Part shown: positions 23,492 to 33,807 of the stretch, piece by piece
Numbering within the stretch: the stretch's first letter is position 1
Layout: every line of letters begins with the position of its first letter
Assembly: GCA_036925085.1 (NCBI GenBank)
Contig: JAUPFP010000003.1
Span: 4,583,979-4,647,978, forward strand
Direction of reading: 5' to 3'
From: Brachycybe producta
Lineage: Eukaryota > Arthropoda > Diplopoda > Playtdesmida > Andrognathidae
DNA: 64,000 nt
Position numbers and translations under genes: made by a program
The notes under the pieces: model-generated
Database searches by the model: none
Told to the model about the DNA's origin: nothing
The model's input: only the letters and a program-made list of their open reading frames with translations

Positions 23492-23669
23492 CTTAGAAAT
23501 CGGGACGAACATAACTTGGCTCCACCCTTTTTATGACGAACGCAACTTCTAATTGGTAGGTTATGTAGTCTGACGTCACATCCTCACGCCCTTTAAGTAA
23601 AGCGTCGAACCACACAACAAACCAATCAGAAGTTGCCAGTCTGTTCGTCCCGATTTCTAATTGCCTGTG
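23492..23669. mobile_element. MULE-like foldback M5 (TTAGAAATCGGGACGAAC arm type)
   Basis: Arms TTAGAAATCGGGACGAAC and GTTCGTCCCGATTTCTAA enclose CTTCTAATTGG, TAGTCTGACGTCACAT and AACCACACAACAAACCAAT. Non-coding. Confidence 0.75.
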
Positions 23670-24582
23670 GCACATACTGGTGGCAAATGCTGCCTGTATG
23701 TCCTTCTAAACTGGAGGGCCCCTGAGAGACTTTTGAAACTGTGCAGCCCCTAGAACCCCTCAAAACTAAGAAAGCCCCCTAAGCATATAAAAACAGTTGA
23801 AATGCTCAGAAATTTCTCGAAATTGGGTGGCCCTCGAGAGCCTCTTGTAACTGTCAAATGTAAATTTACATTTACAGGTACCAGAATTTAACAGCTATAT
23901 TGCTGACCTACGACTTTACTTTTGAATCCTAACCTAAAAAAAAATGTGTTAAAAACTTTCGTAAAAATTATTTTTAACTCCATTGACGTCCAATAGAAGC
24001 GTTCACTAACAAAAAAAACCTGCGATTGTTGGCAATTTCAGTGGTACCCGGATCACCAATATCACCTTGTGGCCTGACCCTGAGTGAAGCCACAACTGTG
24101 TTTTTTATTATTAATAATTTAATATTTTATATTTTATTTCATTTATTTGTTATCTTCTTAATGAATAATATAGGATTCTTATATGAAGGATTCGAGATTC
24201 GAGTAGGATTTCCATTACCGGTTTTATCGTTACCGGTAAACCGACATTACCGATCTGTTTTGTTACATCGGTATTACCGGTAAATTGACCTTTCAATACT
24301 GGTTTTTCGGTAAAAAAAAATTTGCCGTAATTTGGAAAAAAGAATTGACCAATATTTAAGAACCACTGAGTTTAAAATTAAAATTTGATATAATTATGCG
24401 TAGAAACGGAGAGTTTTTTCTAAGACTGAAGTAAAAAAAAAATGGTATCCGTATACACTTGTAACCCCGTTTTATGAATGTCGCAGTAAGGTCCTAAAGT
24501 AAATGTCCGTACAGTTAAAATCCTTTTCTGTGTATTATATATACCGTACATACTTCATTTGTTACGCTTATGATATATAAAA

Positions 24583-24997
24583 CTAGTGGGGTAACCCGTC
24601 ATAAATGACGGGAGAAAAATTCACAGGCAATTGTGCGCATGCGCGTCGTTTTTTTTTCCCTCCTTTCATTTCAATTTCAGTCACCCCCTCCCACTTTTCT
24701 CTCTCTCCCCTTCTACACTTTCCAACCTTTTCCCCTCACCCCCTCCCACTTTTCTCTCTCTCCCCTTCTACACTTTCCAACCTTTTCCCCTCACCCCCTC
24801 CCACTTTTCTCTCTCTCTCCCCCTTCTACACTTTCCAAACTTTTCCCCTCACCCCCTCCCACCTTTCTTTCTCTCTCCCTCCCCACTTCTACACTTTCCA
24901 AAGGAAGAGTTCAACATATAGTTGACCTTGAGAAAAAAAACGGTTCATTTATTCAAATTTATATAAATTCCGACGTGCTTCAATGGTTTTTGTTACT

Positions 24998-25045
<48 letters not shown>

Positions 25046-25060
25046 GGGATATTATATATA
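24583..25060 (-). mobile_element. Non-autonomous Helitron, copy H4
   Basis: On the minus strand it ends CCCGTCATTTATGACGGGTT then ACCCCACTAG|T. The body contains a three- to four-fold internal repeat of CCCCTCACCCCCTCCCACTT (24680-24870) and an AC microsatellite (24999-25042). The 5' end is approximate. Confidence 0.8.
24999..25042. repeat. (AC)n microsatellite
   Basis: About 44 bp of AC inside Helitron H4. Confidence 0.95.
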
Positions 25061-25699
25061 TAATTATTATATTTAAAAATATTTTTAAAAAAAGTGAAAT
25101 TCAGAAGTAAAAAAAAAAAACTAAACAAAAAATTGGAATTTGCATCGAAAGACGAAATAAAAACCCACCTATTTTATTTAACATGATTATTTTCTTTATT
25201 ATATAATTAATTAGTTATGAATTTATATTTATTTAAATTTAAAAAAAATTCAATTGTGGAGTTTTTTATTACCGAAATATACCGGTATTACCGGTAAAAC
25301 CGGTAATGCTATAAAGTGACCGGTAATGGAAACTCTAGATTCGAGAATCTTTCAGGATTCGGATTTAAGAAAATTTTGAATTTGTCCCACCTCTTAATTT
25401 TGAGATTCAATCTGCTGCTTCAGCTGGAATCTTTCATCTTCAACTTACATGTAAATGACTGAGCTGATAGAAGAGAAGCATAAGATGGTACAACATTTCC
25501 GCTCCAGCTCACCTCAATTTGTGGCAACCCTTGAATGTGACAATGCACACAGCAAGATAAAGCTGAAACTTTATATTGATTGGTTATCTATTGCTATTTT
25601 TTCTTTTTGTTTTTTTTTCTCTGCATGTGTATGATCCATCCCTTAGGGAATTGCAGAAAGCACAATGAATAAAACAACAAGTACAACATTATACTGTAT

Positions 25700-26116
25700 T
25701 AGAGGTAGGACGAATCCTAAATTTTCTCGAATCCGAATCCTAAAAGGTTCTCGAATCCTTCCTATAAGAATCCTATATTATTCATTAAGAAGATACAAAT
25801 AAATGAAATAATATTAAATATTAAATTATTAATAATAATAAAAAAACAAGTGTGGCACTCAGGGTCGCCACAAGGTAATCCATTGGTGATCCGGATACCA
25901 CCGAATTTGCAACAATCGCAAGTTTTTTGTTGTTAATGAACCGCTTCTATTGGACGTCAATGGAGTTAAAACTAATTTTACTAAAGTTTTTAACAGGTTT
26001 TTTTTAAGGTTAGTTTTCGAAAGATTCGAAAGGCGGAAAAAAGCTTCGAAGATTCGAGGTTTTAGAATCTCGAATATTTTTCAAGATTTGCGCGGGATTC
26101 GAATGTCCCATCCCTA
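25700..26116. mobile_element. GGATTCG-type hAT-like element, unexpanded copy A
   Basis: Ends TAGAGGTAGGACGAATCC and (complement) TAGGGATGGGACATTCGAATC. Next to the left end it carries only about one and a half units of the 23-bp motif CTAAATTTTCTCGAATCCGA that is expanded in copies B and C. About 417 bp, non-coding. No exact target duplication could be read. Confidence 0.75.
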
Positions 26117-26770
<654 letters not shown>

Positions 26771-26939
26771 ACGAAATTCGAAACTAAAATCAATACAACA
26801 TGTAACACCCTGTAAATCGTGATCCCGCCAAAACCATAGCCTGGGGGGTAAACAACTCTCAACCGTCCCTCCCTCCTCTCTGACTTACCTTTCTGACTCA
26901 TGCCCAAGTGGCGGATTGATACATAAAGGACCATGGTCA

Positions 26940-26980
26940 CTTGGACCTGGTTACACCTCGCAGGTGTACACAGGTCCAAG
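26940..26980 (+). promoter_or_regulatory. U3 double inverted repeat just upstream of TATA
   Basis: CTTGGACCTG (26940-26949) pairs with CAGGTCCAAG (26971-26980). Inside it, TACACCT (26952-26958) pairs with AGGTGTA (26962-26968) around CGC. It abuts the TATA box and is repeated in the 3' LTR. It could be a dimeric factor site or a cruciform; function is inferred only. Confidence 0.6.
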
Positions 26981-26981
26981 G

Positions 26982-26989
26982 TATAAAAG
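26982..26989 (+). promoter_or_regulatory. LTR TATA box
   Basis: TATAAAAG, the only good TATA box in the U3-like part. Transcription would begin about 25-30 bp downstream, near 27010-27020. The same box in the 3' LTR lies at about 36569. Confidence 0.65.
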
Positions 26990-27121
26990 GACCATGTTCC
27001 TCTTTGTTCCTCAGTTCTTTCCTTTGCCTGTTTTTGAGATAAATTCCAAATCAATGGGCCTGAGGATTCACCGTTAGTATATTACTATTCACCCTTGTAT
27101 CTGTACTTCTTACAAGGAATG

Positions 27122-27127
27122 AATAAA
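27122..27127 (+). terminator. LTR polyadenylation signal
   Basis: AATAAA about 135 bp after the TATA box. In the 3' LTR copy this would direct the 3' end of the element's RNA, with R lying between the start site and the region just after the signal. Confidence 0.55.
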
Positions 27128-27489
27128 AGTGTTGTAACAAGAAGTAGCGTTGTCTTTATGTCTCTGTAAATAACTTCTCTTCAGAGGCCGGAGGTTTCAT
27201 AGGGCAGGAGCTATACGATTCTCAGCAGCTACAACATCTTCTCTAGTCGGAATACCGATGGAGAAGATGTATATCAGCATCAACCGGAAGAGAGAGAGAT
27301 GGCCGCCACTCTCCTGCATCGATTTCACCCCCATGCAGAAGAGTGGCTACAATCTATCTCCATCCAGCTCTCTCTACAGCTCGGATCTTCTCTGTGCAGG
27401 TGTCATACTGCTCAGAGAAGAAACGAAAAGTAGAAAATGTCATCTAAAGGTTGGTAATAAAATATTGGTTGATGTCAAAAGCTCACATT

Positions 27490-27505
27490 TGGTGGAGGTG
27501 CGGGG
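27490..27505 (+). promoter_or_regulatory. Primer binding site, tRNA-Ala type
   Basis: TGGTGGAGGTGC starts two bases after the LTR and is followed by GGGG. It is complementary to the GCACCUCCACCA 3' end typical of animal tRNA-Ala (from memory), with a one-base gap before the GGGG that would pair with the T stem. This sets the minus-strand DNA start. Confidence 0.6.
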
Positions 27506-27610
27506 TATAGCTCCATCTGCCTTCTCCGACCTGTAAACAGAAGCCGTCCTTTGTCCTAAGTCTCGTGATTGTGCCTCACGAGGCTTCGTCCGTCCTTTCT
27601 ATGTTGGAGC

Positions 27611-27955
27611 CACGTATGGAGACCCTCGATAGCGTCAAAGTCAACCGCGTGGCGCCTGTCTGTAAAACCGCGTATGGAGACCCTCGATCACGTCAAAGTC
27701 AACCGCGCGGCGTCCTTTGTGTTGGAACCACGTGTGGAGACCCTCGATAGCGTCAAAGTCGACCACGTGGCGCCTTTGTAAAACCGCGTATGGAGGCCCT
27801 CGATCACGTCAAAGCCAACCGCGCGGCGTCCTTTGTGTTGGAACCACGTATGGAGGCCCTCGATAGCGTCAAAGCCAACCGCGTGGCGCCTTTTTATGTT
27901 GGGATCATGTATGGAGGCCCTCGATCACGTCAAAGCCAACCGCATGGTACCGTTT
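27611..27955 (+). repeat. Six-unit ~58-bp leader repeat, alternating A/B types
   Basis: Units start at 27611, 27669, 27729, 27785, 27845 and 27906. Each carries CGTATGGAGACCCTCGAT, then AGCGTC or CACGTC, then AAAGTCAACCGCG. The AGC and CAC types alternate strictly, so the true period is a dimer of about 117 bp present three times. Short open frames cross it but no protein is called. The leader position suggests an RNA role such as packaging or translation; this is inference. Confidence 0.85.
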
Positions 27956-28599
27956 TTGTGGAATCGCGAAAGAGACTTGTGGCTACACACACCACGTGTC
28001 GACCGCGCGATTCTGTGTCCTGTCCTTAGAGACACGTGGGAACGAACTTTTGTCTGCTGACCGCTTAGCACTCGGAAAGTGGACAACCGTTTGGACACAC
28101 GTGTTTCCGTCCGTGTTTTTGTATTTCATGTTTCCATTACAATCACCCACTGTCACCTTCACTCTTCTTTAATTTTCAAAGTGAAACCCACACCACGTGG
28201 GCAACACTTTAAACAAATTCTTCTTACTCTCCGAGAGGAGTTTGCAGTCTCATTATGAGATGAGCAAACAAATCTCATCTACTAATCTATTCATCTATTA
28301 ATAGGCTTTTAAGGGACGTGTGTGTCTTTTAAAATGTCCTATTATCTTCACTCTTCATCTTTAATTTTCAAGCAAGATTCTCCCTAACTCTATCTCATTG
28401 TTAGGGGGCTTACAAGCTTAAAACACACTTTTTCTAGCCACGTGGGACTTTCTTGTCCCCCCTTTTCTTTGTTCTTTGTTTTTACACTTGTGTTTCCCTT
28501 GGGACCACTATGTCCCAAGTCATGTTCTTCAGTTTCTTCATCATCATCACCTCAATGCATCATCACATGAACTTTCTCCATTGGACAGCTCTGAAGCCC

Positions 28600-28614
28600 G
28601 GCCGCCATCTTGGA
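28600..28614 (+). promoter_or_regulatory. YY1-like motif in leader
   Basis: GGCCGCCATCTTGG matches the known YY1 consensus (CCGCCATCTT). Two further GCCATCTT cores lie at about 29192 and 29235, each inside AGTTCAGCCATCTTGAACTT. YY1 sites downstream of retroelement promoters are known, but binding here is untested. Confidence 0.35.
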
Positions 28615-29117
28615 TCGACCGGACACTCTTCAAAAAGCGCCAACGGAGCGGTTTTTCGCTCCATGTGACTCATTGTTGTACCTTCTCTCATCTCTTTGTG
28701 TTCTCTTCTCTTCTCTTCTCTTCCAGAGGGTTGCACTCACGCGCCCCCTGGCGGAGTTCCTCTTGTTAGAGAAAACTTCTCTTTTTCTTTGAATTTTCTC
28801 TCTGTTTGTGTCTTTCTCCTGGCCACCATAAAAACGTGCCCCGGAGGAACTTTTCAGTCATCAATTTTTGGACATTGCAATAAACTGAACCGGAAGTGGC
28901 CACCACAGCGCCACCTACGGACTTCTTCATTCTACTCAACATAGTCCCTCACTGGGCACTGACTCTGTCTTTTCATCCAGAGCCATCCAGCAGTGAGGAC
29001 TCAAAATTTCTCCAGTCTGAACATTTCTTCTGGTTCACCAAGTATTTATCTTGTTGAACACACTTCAATTTCTACACTGTTTTACTGTTTTAATAAAACT
29101 AAATTGAAACTTTTGAT

Positions 29118-29132
29118 GTGCGGGCACCGCAC
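29118..29132 (+). other. GC hairpin with GCA loop, copy 1
   Basis: GTGCGG-GCA-CCGCAC, a perfect 6-bp stem in the leader. A second copy with a compensating wobble is at 29311-29325. Confidence 0.6.
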
Positions 29133-29310
29133 CTAAGTTTTAAACTTTCAAAGTAAAACAGCTTTCTTTTCTTGCTTCTTTGGAGAGTTCAGCCATCTTG
29201 AACTTCTCCTTTGTTTGTGCATTTAAAAAGTTCAGCCATCTTGAACTTTTTGTTCTTTGTGTGTTCTTCACACACACACTCTTCATTCTTGTTTCTAAGT
29301 AAAACTAAAA

Positions 29311-29325
29311 GTGCGGGCACCGCGC
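29311..29325 (+). other. GC hairpin with GCA loop, copy 2
   Basis: GTGCGG-GCA-CCGCGC. The single change from copy 1 converts a U-A pair into U-G, so pairing is kept. The shared TGCGGGCACCGC context suggests a duplicated RNA element. Confidence 0.6.
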
Positions 29326-29924
29326 TCTAGCTTTACTCTTCGTATTGCTTTCCTCTTCTTCAGGCAATTGCAATACACTTTCATTTCTAATTCACTTTCC
29401 GCAGTGCAATCTTGATTGGGTGGTGTACCACGCTCGAGGTTGTATTGTACATCTGCTGTTTCTTTATTGAGGTTTTTGGAATTCTCGTAACCTCCACGTG
29501 GTCGCCAAATACCACGTGTCGAGAGAGATCCTTCCAAAATCTGACACTCAATAGAGAACTCACGACGCTACACCAGTTGGGAACCAAAACTCGTCACACG
29601 CCCAACTGAGAACACGATCAATACGATACAACCATCACCACACTAACGGAGTGAACGGCCACTTCGTTATACACGTCACAAGCTTAGGTAATCTATCGTT
29701 ACTCAGTGTATAAGAGTACGATAGTGTCGGTTGCCGACAAGCACTAAATTACCAACGCACAGTGACATCACCGACCTACAAACTGAACGAGTCCCATCAT
29801 ACTGGAACCAAAAAGTATAGCTCAGAGTGTACTCGAGAACCCTCGGAGCTGCACACAACGACTTGGACTTCGCCGGACTCGTTCATCACCGCACATTCAC
29901 ATTACACAAGCCACTTCATTAATC

Positions 29925-32306
29925 ATGGCTACCTCACACGACAATACGGGGTCCCTGTCTGATCACCAGGGTTCGCACGAAGATCTGTTGGAAGTACCCG
30001 TGACTACTGATGTGACACCACCGCCGCGGCCGACTGGGGCCGAGTTTGACCACCTGTCACAACAAGTGGCTGCACTCTCGACTCGTATGTATCAGTTCAT
30101 AGACGACCGATTCACACCGAATCGACCGACTACACCACGGCGGACAACACGCACACACCGACTTCGCGACGATGACTCGGACGCCTCTTCAGCCCCCTAT
30201 GTTGGCTACAGAGAGCGTCACGATCGTTACGAAAGACATTACACACCGCACACACGTCATCTACCGCGTAACCCTGACTGGCAACAACAAGGGCAGTCAG
30301 ATGATCCGCGTCACAGAGATGAGCGTGCGGAAATACCGATCACGACACGTGCTGATTCTCCTCACTCGCTTGTCCGGGTTGCACGTAGCGGTCGCCGCTC
30401 GACACCCCCGGAGCAACAGCCTAGCCAAGGAGCGACACAAGGCACTTCAGTTTACGCGCCACGTTTTCCACCGCAAGGGGTAGGTCTGATGCCGGCTGGA
30501 ATGTCAAACGTCCAGGATGGCATCTATCGACCAACCCCCAGAGAACCCTCCGTGGAAGAATTCAATAAGAAATACAGCGGTCGCCACCCAGCCGACTCAA
30601 TCCAAAAATTCAACGGATTGACAGGTTTCCGTCCCTTCCTGGAAGAATTCGAGGAAGTGGCACACCTGTACGGTTGGAAAGACCACCACAAGGAGGAATA
30701 CATCACGGGGTGTTTCACTGGGGCCGCCCGCACGTGGCTGAGTAAACTGAGGTATGAGCTTCAGGACATTCCTTGGCCAGCACTGAGAGTACAGATGGTA
30801 GATACGTTCGGGAAGCCGAACGAACTGGCCATCTTGGAGAAAAAGTATACAGAGATGCTCCAGAAGGAAGGTGAGAGTACACAAGCTTTCATCTGGGAGT
30901 TTATGATACTCGGCGACCGAGTTTACCCGCAACTTGACGATCAGCTGCGTATAAGCCAGTTGCGCCGCGCTCTACATCCCACCATACAGAACGCCGCGCA
31001 TCACGCATCTACGACGTCGTTCAAGGACTTCGCAAACGCCGTCCTCAATATGGAGGTGGTCTTGCTGTCCTTGGATAAATGGCCGACGGAACCGAAACCC
31101 GCAGCTGATTCACAGTCGGGTAAAGGAGCATCGAAGACCGACCAGGAGCCGGCGGCAGCCGCCAGCCCTAAAGACAAAACACACCGGTCTAGGCATGATA
31201 AAAAGCCTAGTCAGACTGCTGCCACCAATTCAAACCGACACTCTGCAGCGGACACCCAACCAGAGACCACTCGCACGTTCGACAAGAGTAAGTCGACGTG
31301 TTATAATTGTGGCAAATTGGGGCATTTCGTCCGTGAGTGTCGGCAACCAAAGAAGAAGGTTGCAATCAAGCAGTTTGGAGAGCCGGTTACCGACTATGAC
31401 ATCAAAGGAGAGGTGCCTGAAACGGATATCATCACCGAAGACGGCGTTGAGTTTGCTCTAATAAGAGTGGCGGGACAAATCCGCCGGATTCCTCTTCCAG
31501 CAGCAGACTCAGCCGCCGGAGCGCCTACTCCTGATAAACCCGACAACGACAGTTCTGACGACTCTGAGGATATACCAGTCAAGGTGCTCGACCGGGCTCC
31601 TGCACATAAATGGACCCCGGACGATCTAATCGTTTGGCAGGACACGCTCGACGTCCTTAAACAATCCGTCAAGGAGATTGGGTGCCGTGAAAATAAAACA
31701 ATAGCCATCATGGCTCCCGGAACCCAATCGCCGACGAAGGGCCACTCCTGCTGCCGAAGACTAATGACAACGGTGTATGAGCAGCTGGTAAGCAGCTGTT
31801 CACCTCAAGAAGTCGGAGACTATGATGCCAGCGACAAGAACCCGCGCATCGCCGTCACGATCAACGGAAAGAGTATACGGATGCTCGCGGACACCGGAGC
31901 TACGGGCAGCGTTATCACCATTGAACTCGCGCAGGAACACAAGTTCGAAATCGAGCCTGTGTTAATCCCACCCAACATTCAGGGTGTGGGAGGCCAAAGG
32001 ATCACCGTGGTGGGGCGACTCGCCGCGACGGTCCAGCTAGGCCCCCACGCTGTGCGAGGGCACTTACTAGTGATTACCGGCCGGCACGAAGCCATCTTAG
32101 GCCGAGATCTAGGCCGGGCTCTGCACTTAGCTGTGTCCATGACAACAAACAAAGTATACGTGGAGGACGATCTCTTCGAATCCACACTCCGACAAAAATG
32201 CATCGAAGCACACATCGGATGGGCTCTGGGAGAAACTTCCGTAGAGGCCCCTGGCAAATCTGCCAGCACCTCTAAGGAAAACCTCGAAACTCCACCCCGT
32301 AAGTGA
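29925..32306 (+). CDS. Gag-protease polyprotein of the LTR element
   Basis: 793 codons, structural gag fused in frame to an aspartic protease. Residues 1-200 are hydrophilic and disordered. About 205-385 is a Ty3/Gypsy-like gag core (FRPFLEEFEEVAHLYGW, TGAARTWLSKLRYEL). A zinc knuckle CX2CX4HX4C sits at C459, C462, H467, C472, binding RNA in the family. The protease has its catalytic D656-T-G-A and the flap-distal ILGRD at 724-728. The frame stops about 60 residues later, where reverse transcriptase would normally follow. The ATG has A at -3 and G at +4, a good context, although a 66-codon upstream frame (29762-29962) overlaps it. The protease would process the gag of its own or of partner particles. 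Confidence 0.93.
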   Translation: MATSHDNTGSLSDHQGSHEDLLEVPVTTDVTPPPRPTGAEFDHLSQQVAALSTRMYQFIDDRFTPNRPTTPRRTTRTHRLRDDDSDASSAPYVGYRERHDRYERHYTPHTRHLPRNPDWQQQGQSDDPRHRDERAEIPITTRADSPHSLVRVARSGRRSTPPEQQPSQGATQGTSVYAPRFPPQGVGLMPAGMSNVQDGIYRPTPREPSVEEFNKKYSGRHPADSIQKFNGLTGFRPFLEEFEEVAHLYGWKDHHKEEYITGCFTGAARTWLSKLRYELQDIPWPALRVQMVDTFGKPNELAILEKKYTEMLQKEGESTQAFIWEFMILGDRVYPQLDDQLRISQLRRALHPTIQNAAHHASTTSFKDFANAVLNMEVVLLSLDKWPTEPKPAADSQSGKGASKTDQEPAAAASPKDKTHRSRHDKKPSQTAATNSNRHSAADTQPETTRTFDKSKSTCYNCGKLGHFVRECRQPKKKVAIKQFGEPVTDYDIKGEVPETDIITEDGVEFALIRVAGQIRRIPLPAADSAAGAPTPDKPDNDSSDDSEDIPVKVLDRAPAHKWTPDDLIVWQDTLDVLKQSVKEIGCRENKTIAIMAPGTQSPTKGHSCCRRLMTTVYEQLVSSCSPQEVGDYDASDKNPRIAVTINGKSIRMLADTGATGSVITIELAQEHKFEIEPVLIPPNIQGVGGQRITVVGRLAATVQLGPHAVRGHLLVITGRHEAILGRDLGRALHLAVSMTTNKVYVEDDLFESTLRQKCIEAHIGWALGETSVEAPGKSASTSKENLETPPRK

Positions 32307-32375
32307 CGACGAAAGCAACGGCCACCCACGCTGTCAAGAAACCAAACGCGACGAAAATAAAACAATAATTCACCA

Positions 32376-33746
32376 GTGTTTATTTCATTACTATGGAAAT
32401 AAACACCAGCAACCATCAAATATCAACAATAGAAGAGCGGGAGGAATTTGAGAATTGTTGTGCTGAGAAACAACTGAGGACAGTTGTCAAGAGGTGGGGG
32501 AGGGGATAAAAGGAACCCCCCAACGAATAAACAACCCCACAGCATCAACAACCCCTCTAAACACTCTCAAATAACTCCCAAAACTCTACAAAATTCATAC
32601 AACTTTAATTTTTGAAACACTTCTAAACTTTTCAAAATGGCCGCCAATATTTACATATTGGCAACCATTTCAAACATGCAATAAACTACACCGGAACCAC
32701 GTGGCCTTCACAAACAACTGTCAACCACGTGGTACACCTGGGAAAAACGCCGAAGGCTAGTCAAGGACGTTCAGAAGAAAAATCAAGAGCCATAAAAGGG
32801 TCAGCAAAGGAAAAACACCGTGCTCCCCTTTATTATGGACGGACGTCATTGACCATGCTGTTGACAGTAGAAGGATAGAAACTTCAAAGAAACAATTGCT
32901 CTGGGGGCCAGACCAATGCACTGGGACTTCAAAGGAAAAAACAAACAACAAAAAACTGCTGGCCATAAACAAATAAAAAAGGAAGAAAATCAGTTTTGAG
33001 GATTTTGTGAGAGCGGACACCTTCAATTAAAAAATAAAATTGAAGAACCTGTCACCCTCTCAATTAAGATCGAATTGTGGGACACCAACTCCTGCCCCAC
33101 TTCCCCCCCCCTAAAAATAATAACAAACAGCAAGGTACATTAGTAACCTTGCTGACCTATTCTTTCCAAAAAAAAAAAAAAGCATTAAGGAAAAGAAGGG
33201 GAGAAAGTTAATGGGCAATTTCACACCTCGGTGTGAAATAAAATAACGGCCCTTCTCCCTCGAGATTCCTTAGTCCTTTTGTTTATCTAAAAATAATAAA
33301 CAGGACCGACTCTGATAAGAATTAGATCAACACCTCTCACATCTAATGTCGGTGGGACAACCCCCACCCCCAATAAATAAAGTCGTGAAGAAACCAATTA
33401 GAGTAAGGTGTCCTATTCTAAAAGGGGCCGGCCCTTCTAACTTTTAAAATTAAATAAGAAGAATGACCAAACTTGGTCAATTACCACTCGATTTGCTCTC
33501 TTCAAAGAAGCACTCGTTTTTGTTCATCTCTTTATGCTCGATCTTCTTCAATCATCAAATCTTCAATCTACTTCTGTGCCAAGTTCCAAATTTTAATTTC
33601 GAACTTCTTCAGTTTTGTTGTCAATCCAAAGCTTGAGTACCACCTTCAAGCCTTTGAACTCACGTGCAGTGCATCAGGCCTTCAGAACTCTTTGGACCTC
33701 TTGAAATAATAACAGAGTGATCGGGGACCGATTTCTGTTATTATTT
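32376..33746 (+). other. Inter-ORF spacer with four hairpins
   Basis: Between the two ORFs no coding frame is convincing. Perfect stems occur at 32376-32406 (11 bp, GTGTTTATTTC arm), 33128-33154 (9 bp, CAGCAAGGT arm), 33218-33239 (9 bp, ATTTCACAC arm, CTCG loop) and 33704-33746 (13 bp AAATAATAACAGA arm plus an inner 5-bp ATCGG/CCGAT stem). The last ends 61 bp before the second ORF. Possible roles are RNA packaging, ribosome recruitment or splicing control; all inferred. This is the place where pol would be expected. Confidence 0.65.
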
Positions 33747-33807
33747 AGAAGTAACCACCAGCAGCGGGACTTTTGAAAAAGTAAGAACTTTCTAACTCTT
33801 AAGAAAT

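Larger units (their letters stand above)
24204..25337. mobile_element. hAT MITE with 8-bp duplication GATTCGAG
   Basis: Ends TAGGATTTCCATTACCGGT and (complement) TAGAGTTTCCATTACCGGT; GATTCGAG is duplicated exactly at 24196-24203 and 25338-25345. It is non-coding and itself contains Helitron H4. Repeated ACCGGTAA motifs occur near both ends, which could be subterminal transposase sites by analogy with other hAT elements. Confidence 0.92.
23920..25395. mobile_element. GGATTCG-type hAT-like element D, interrupted
   Basis: Shares ACTCCATTGACGTCCAATAG, GGTACCCGGATCACCAAT and CTTCTTAATGAATAATATA with copies A-C, and ends GAATTTGTCCCACCTCTTA. The left TIR is worn. A 1134-bp hAT MITE splits it at GATTCGAG. 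Confidence 0.7.
26801..27487 (+). repeat. 5' LTR
   Basis: Begins TGTAACACCC and ends CAAAAGCTCACA. It contains a palindrome-TATA module (26940-26989) and an AATAAA at 27122-27127, giving a plausible U3-R-U5 order. Minus-strand open frames across the LTR have no domain. Confidence 0.95.

Noticed and set aside
27565-28060. Small proteins in the LTR leader
   Set aside because: The open frames follow the 58-bp repeats and have no start or family support.
32307-33807. Hidden or frameshifted pol between the two ORFs
   Set aside because: No frame shows RT, RNase H or integrase motifs, and 1.5 kb is too short for a full pol.
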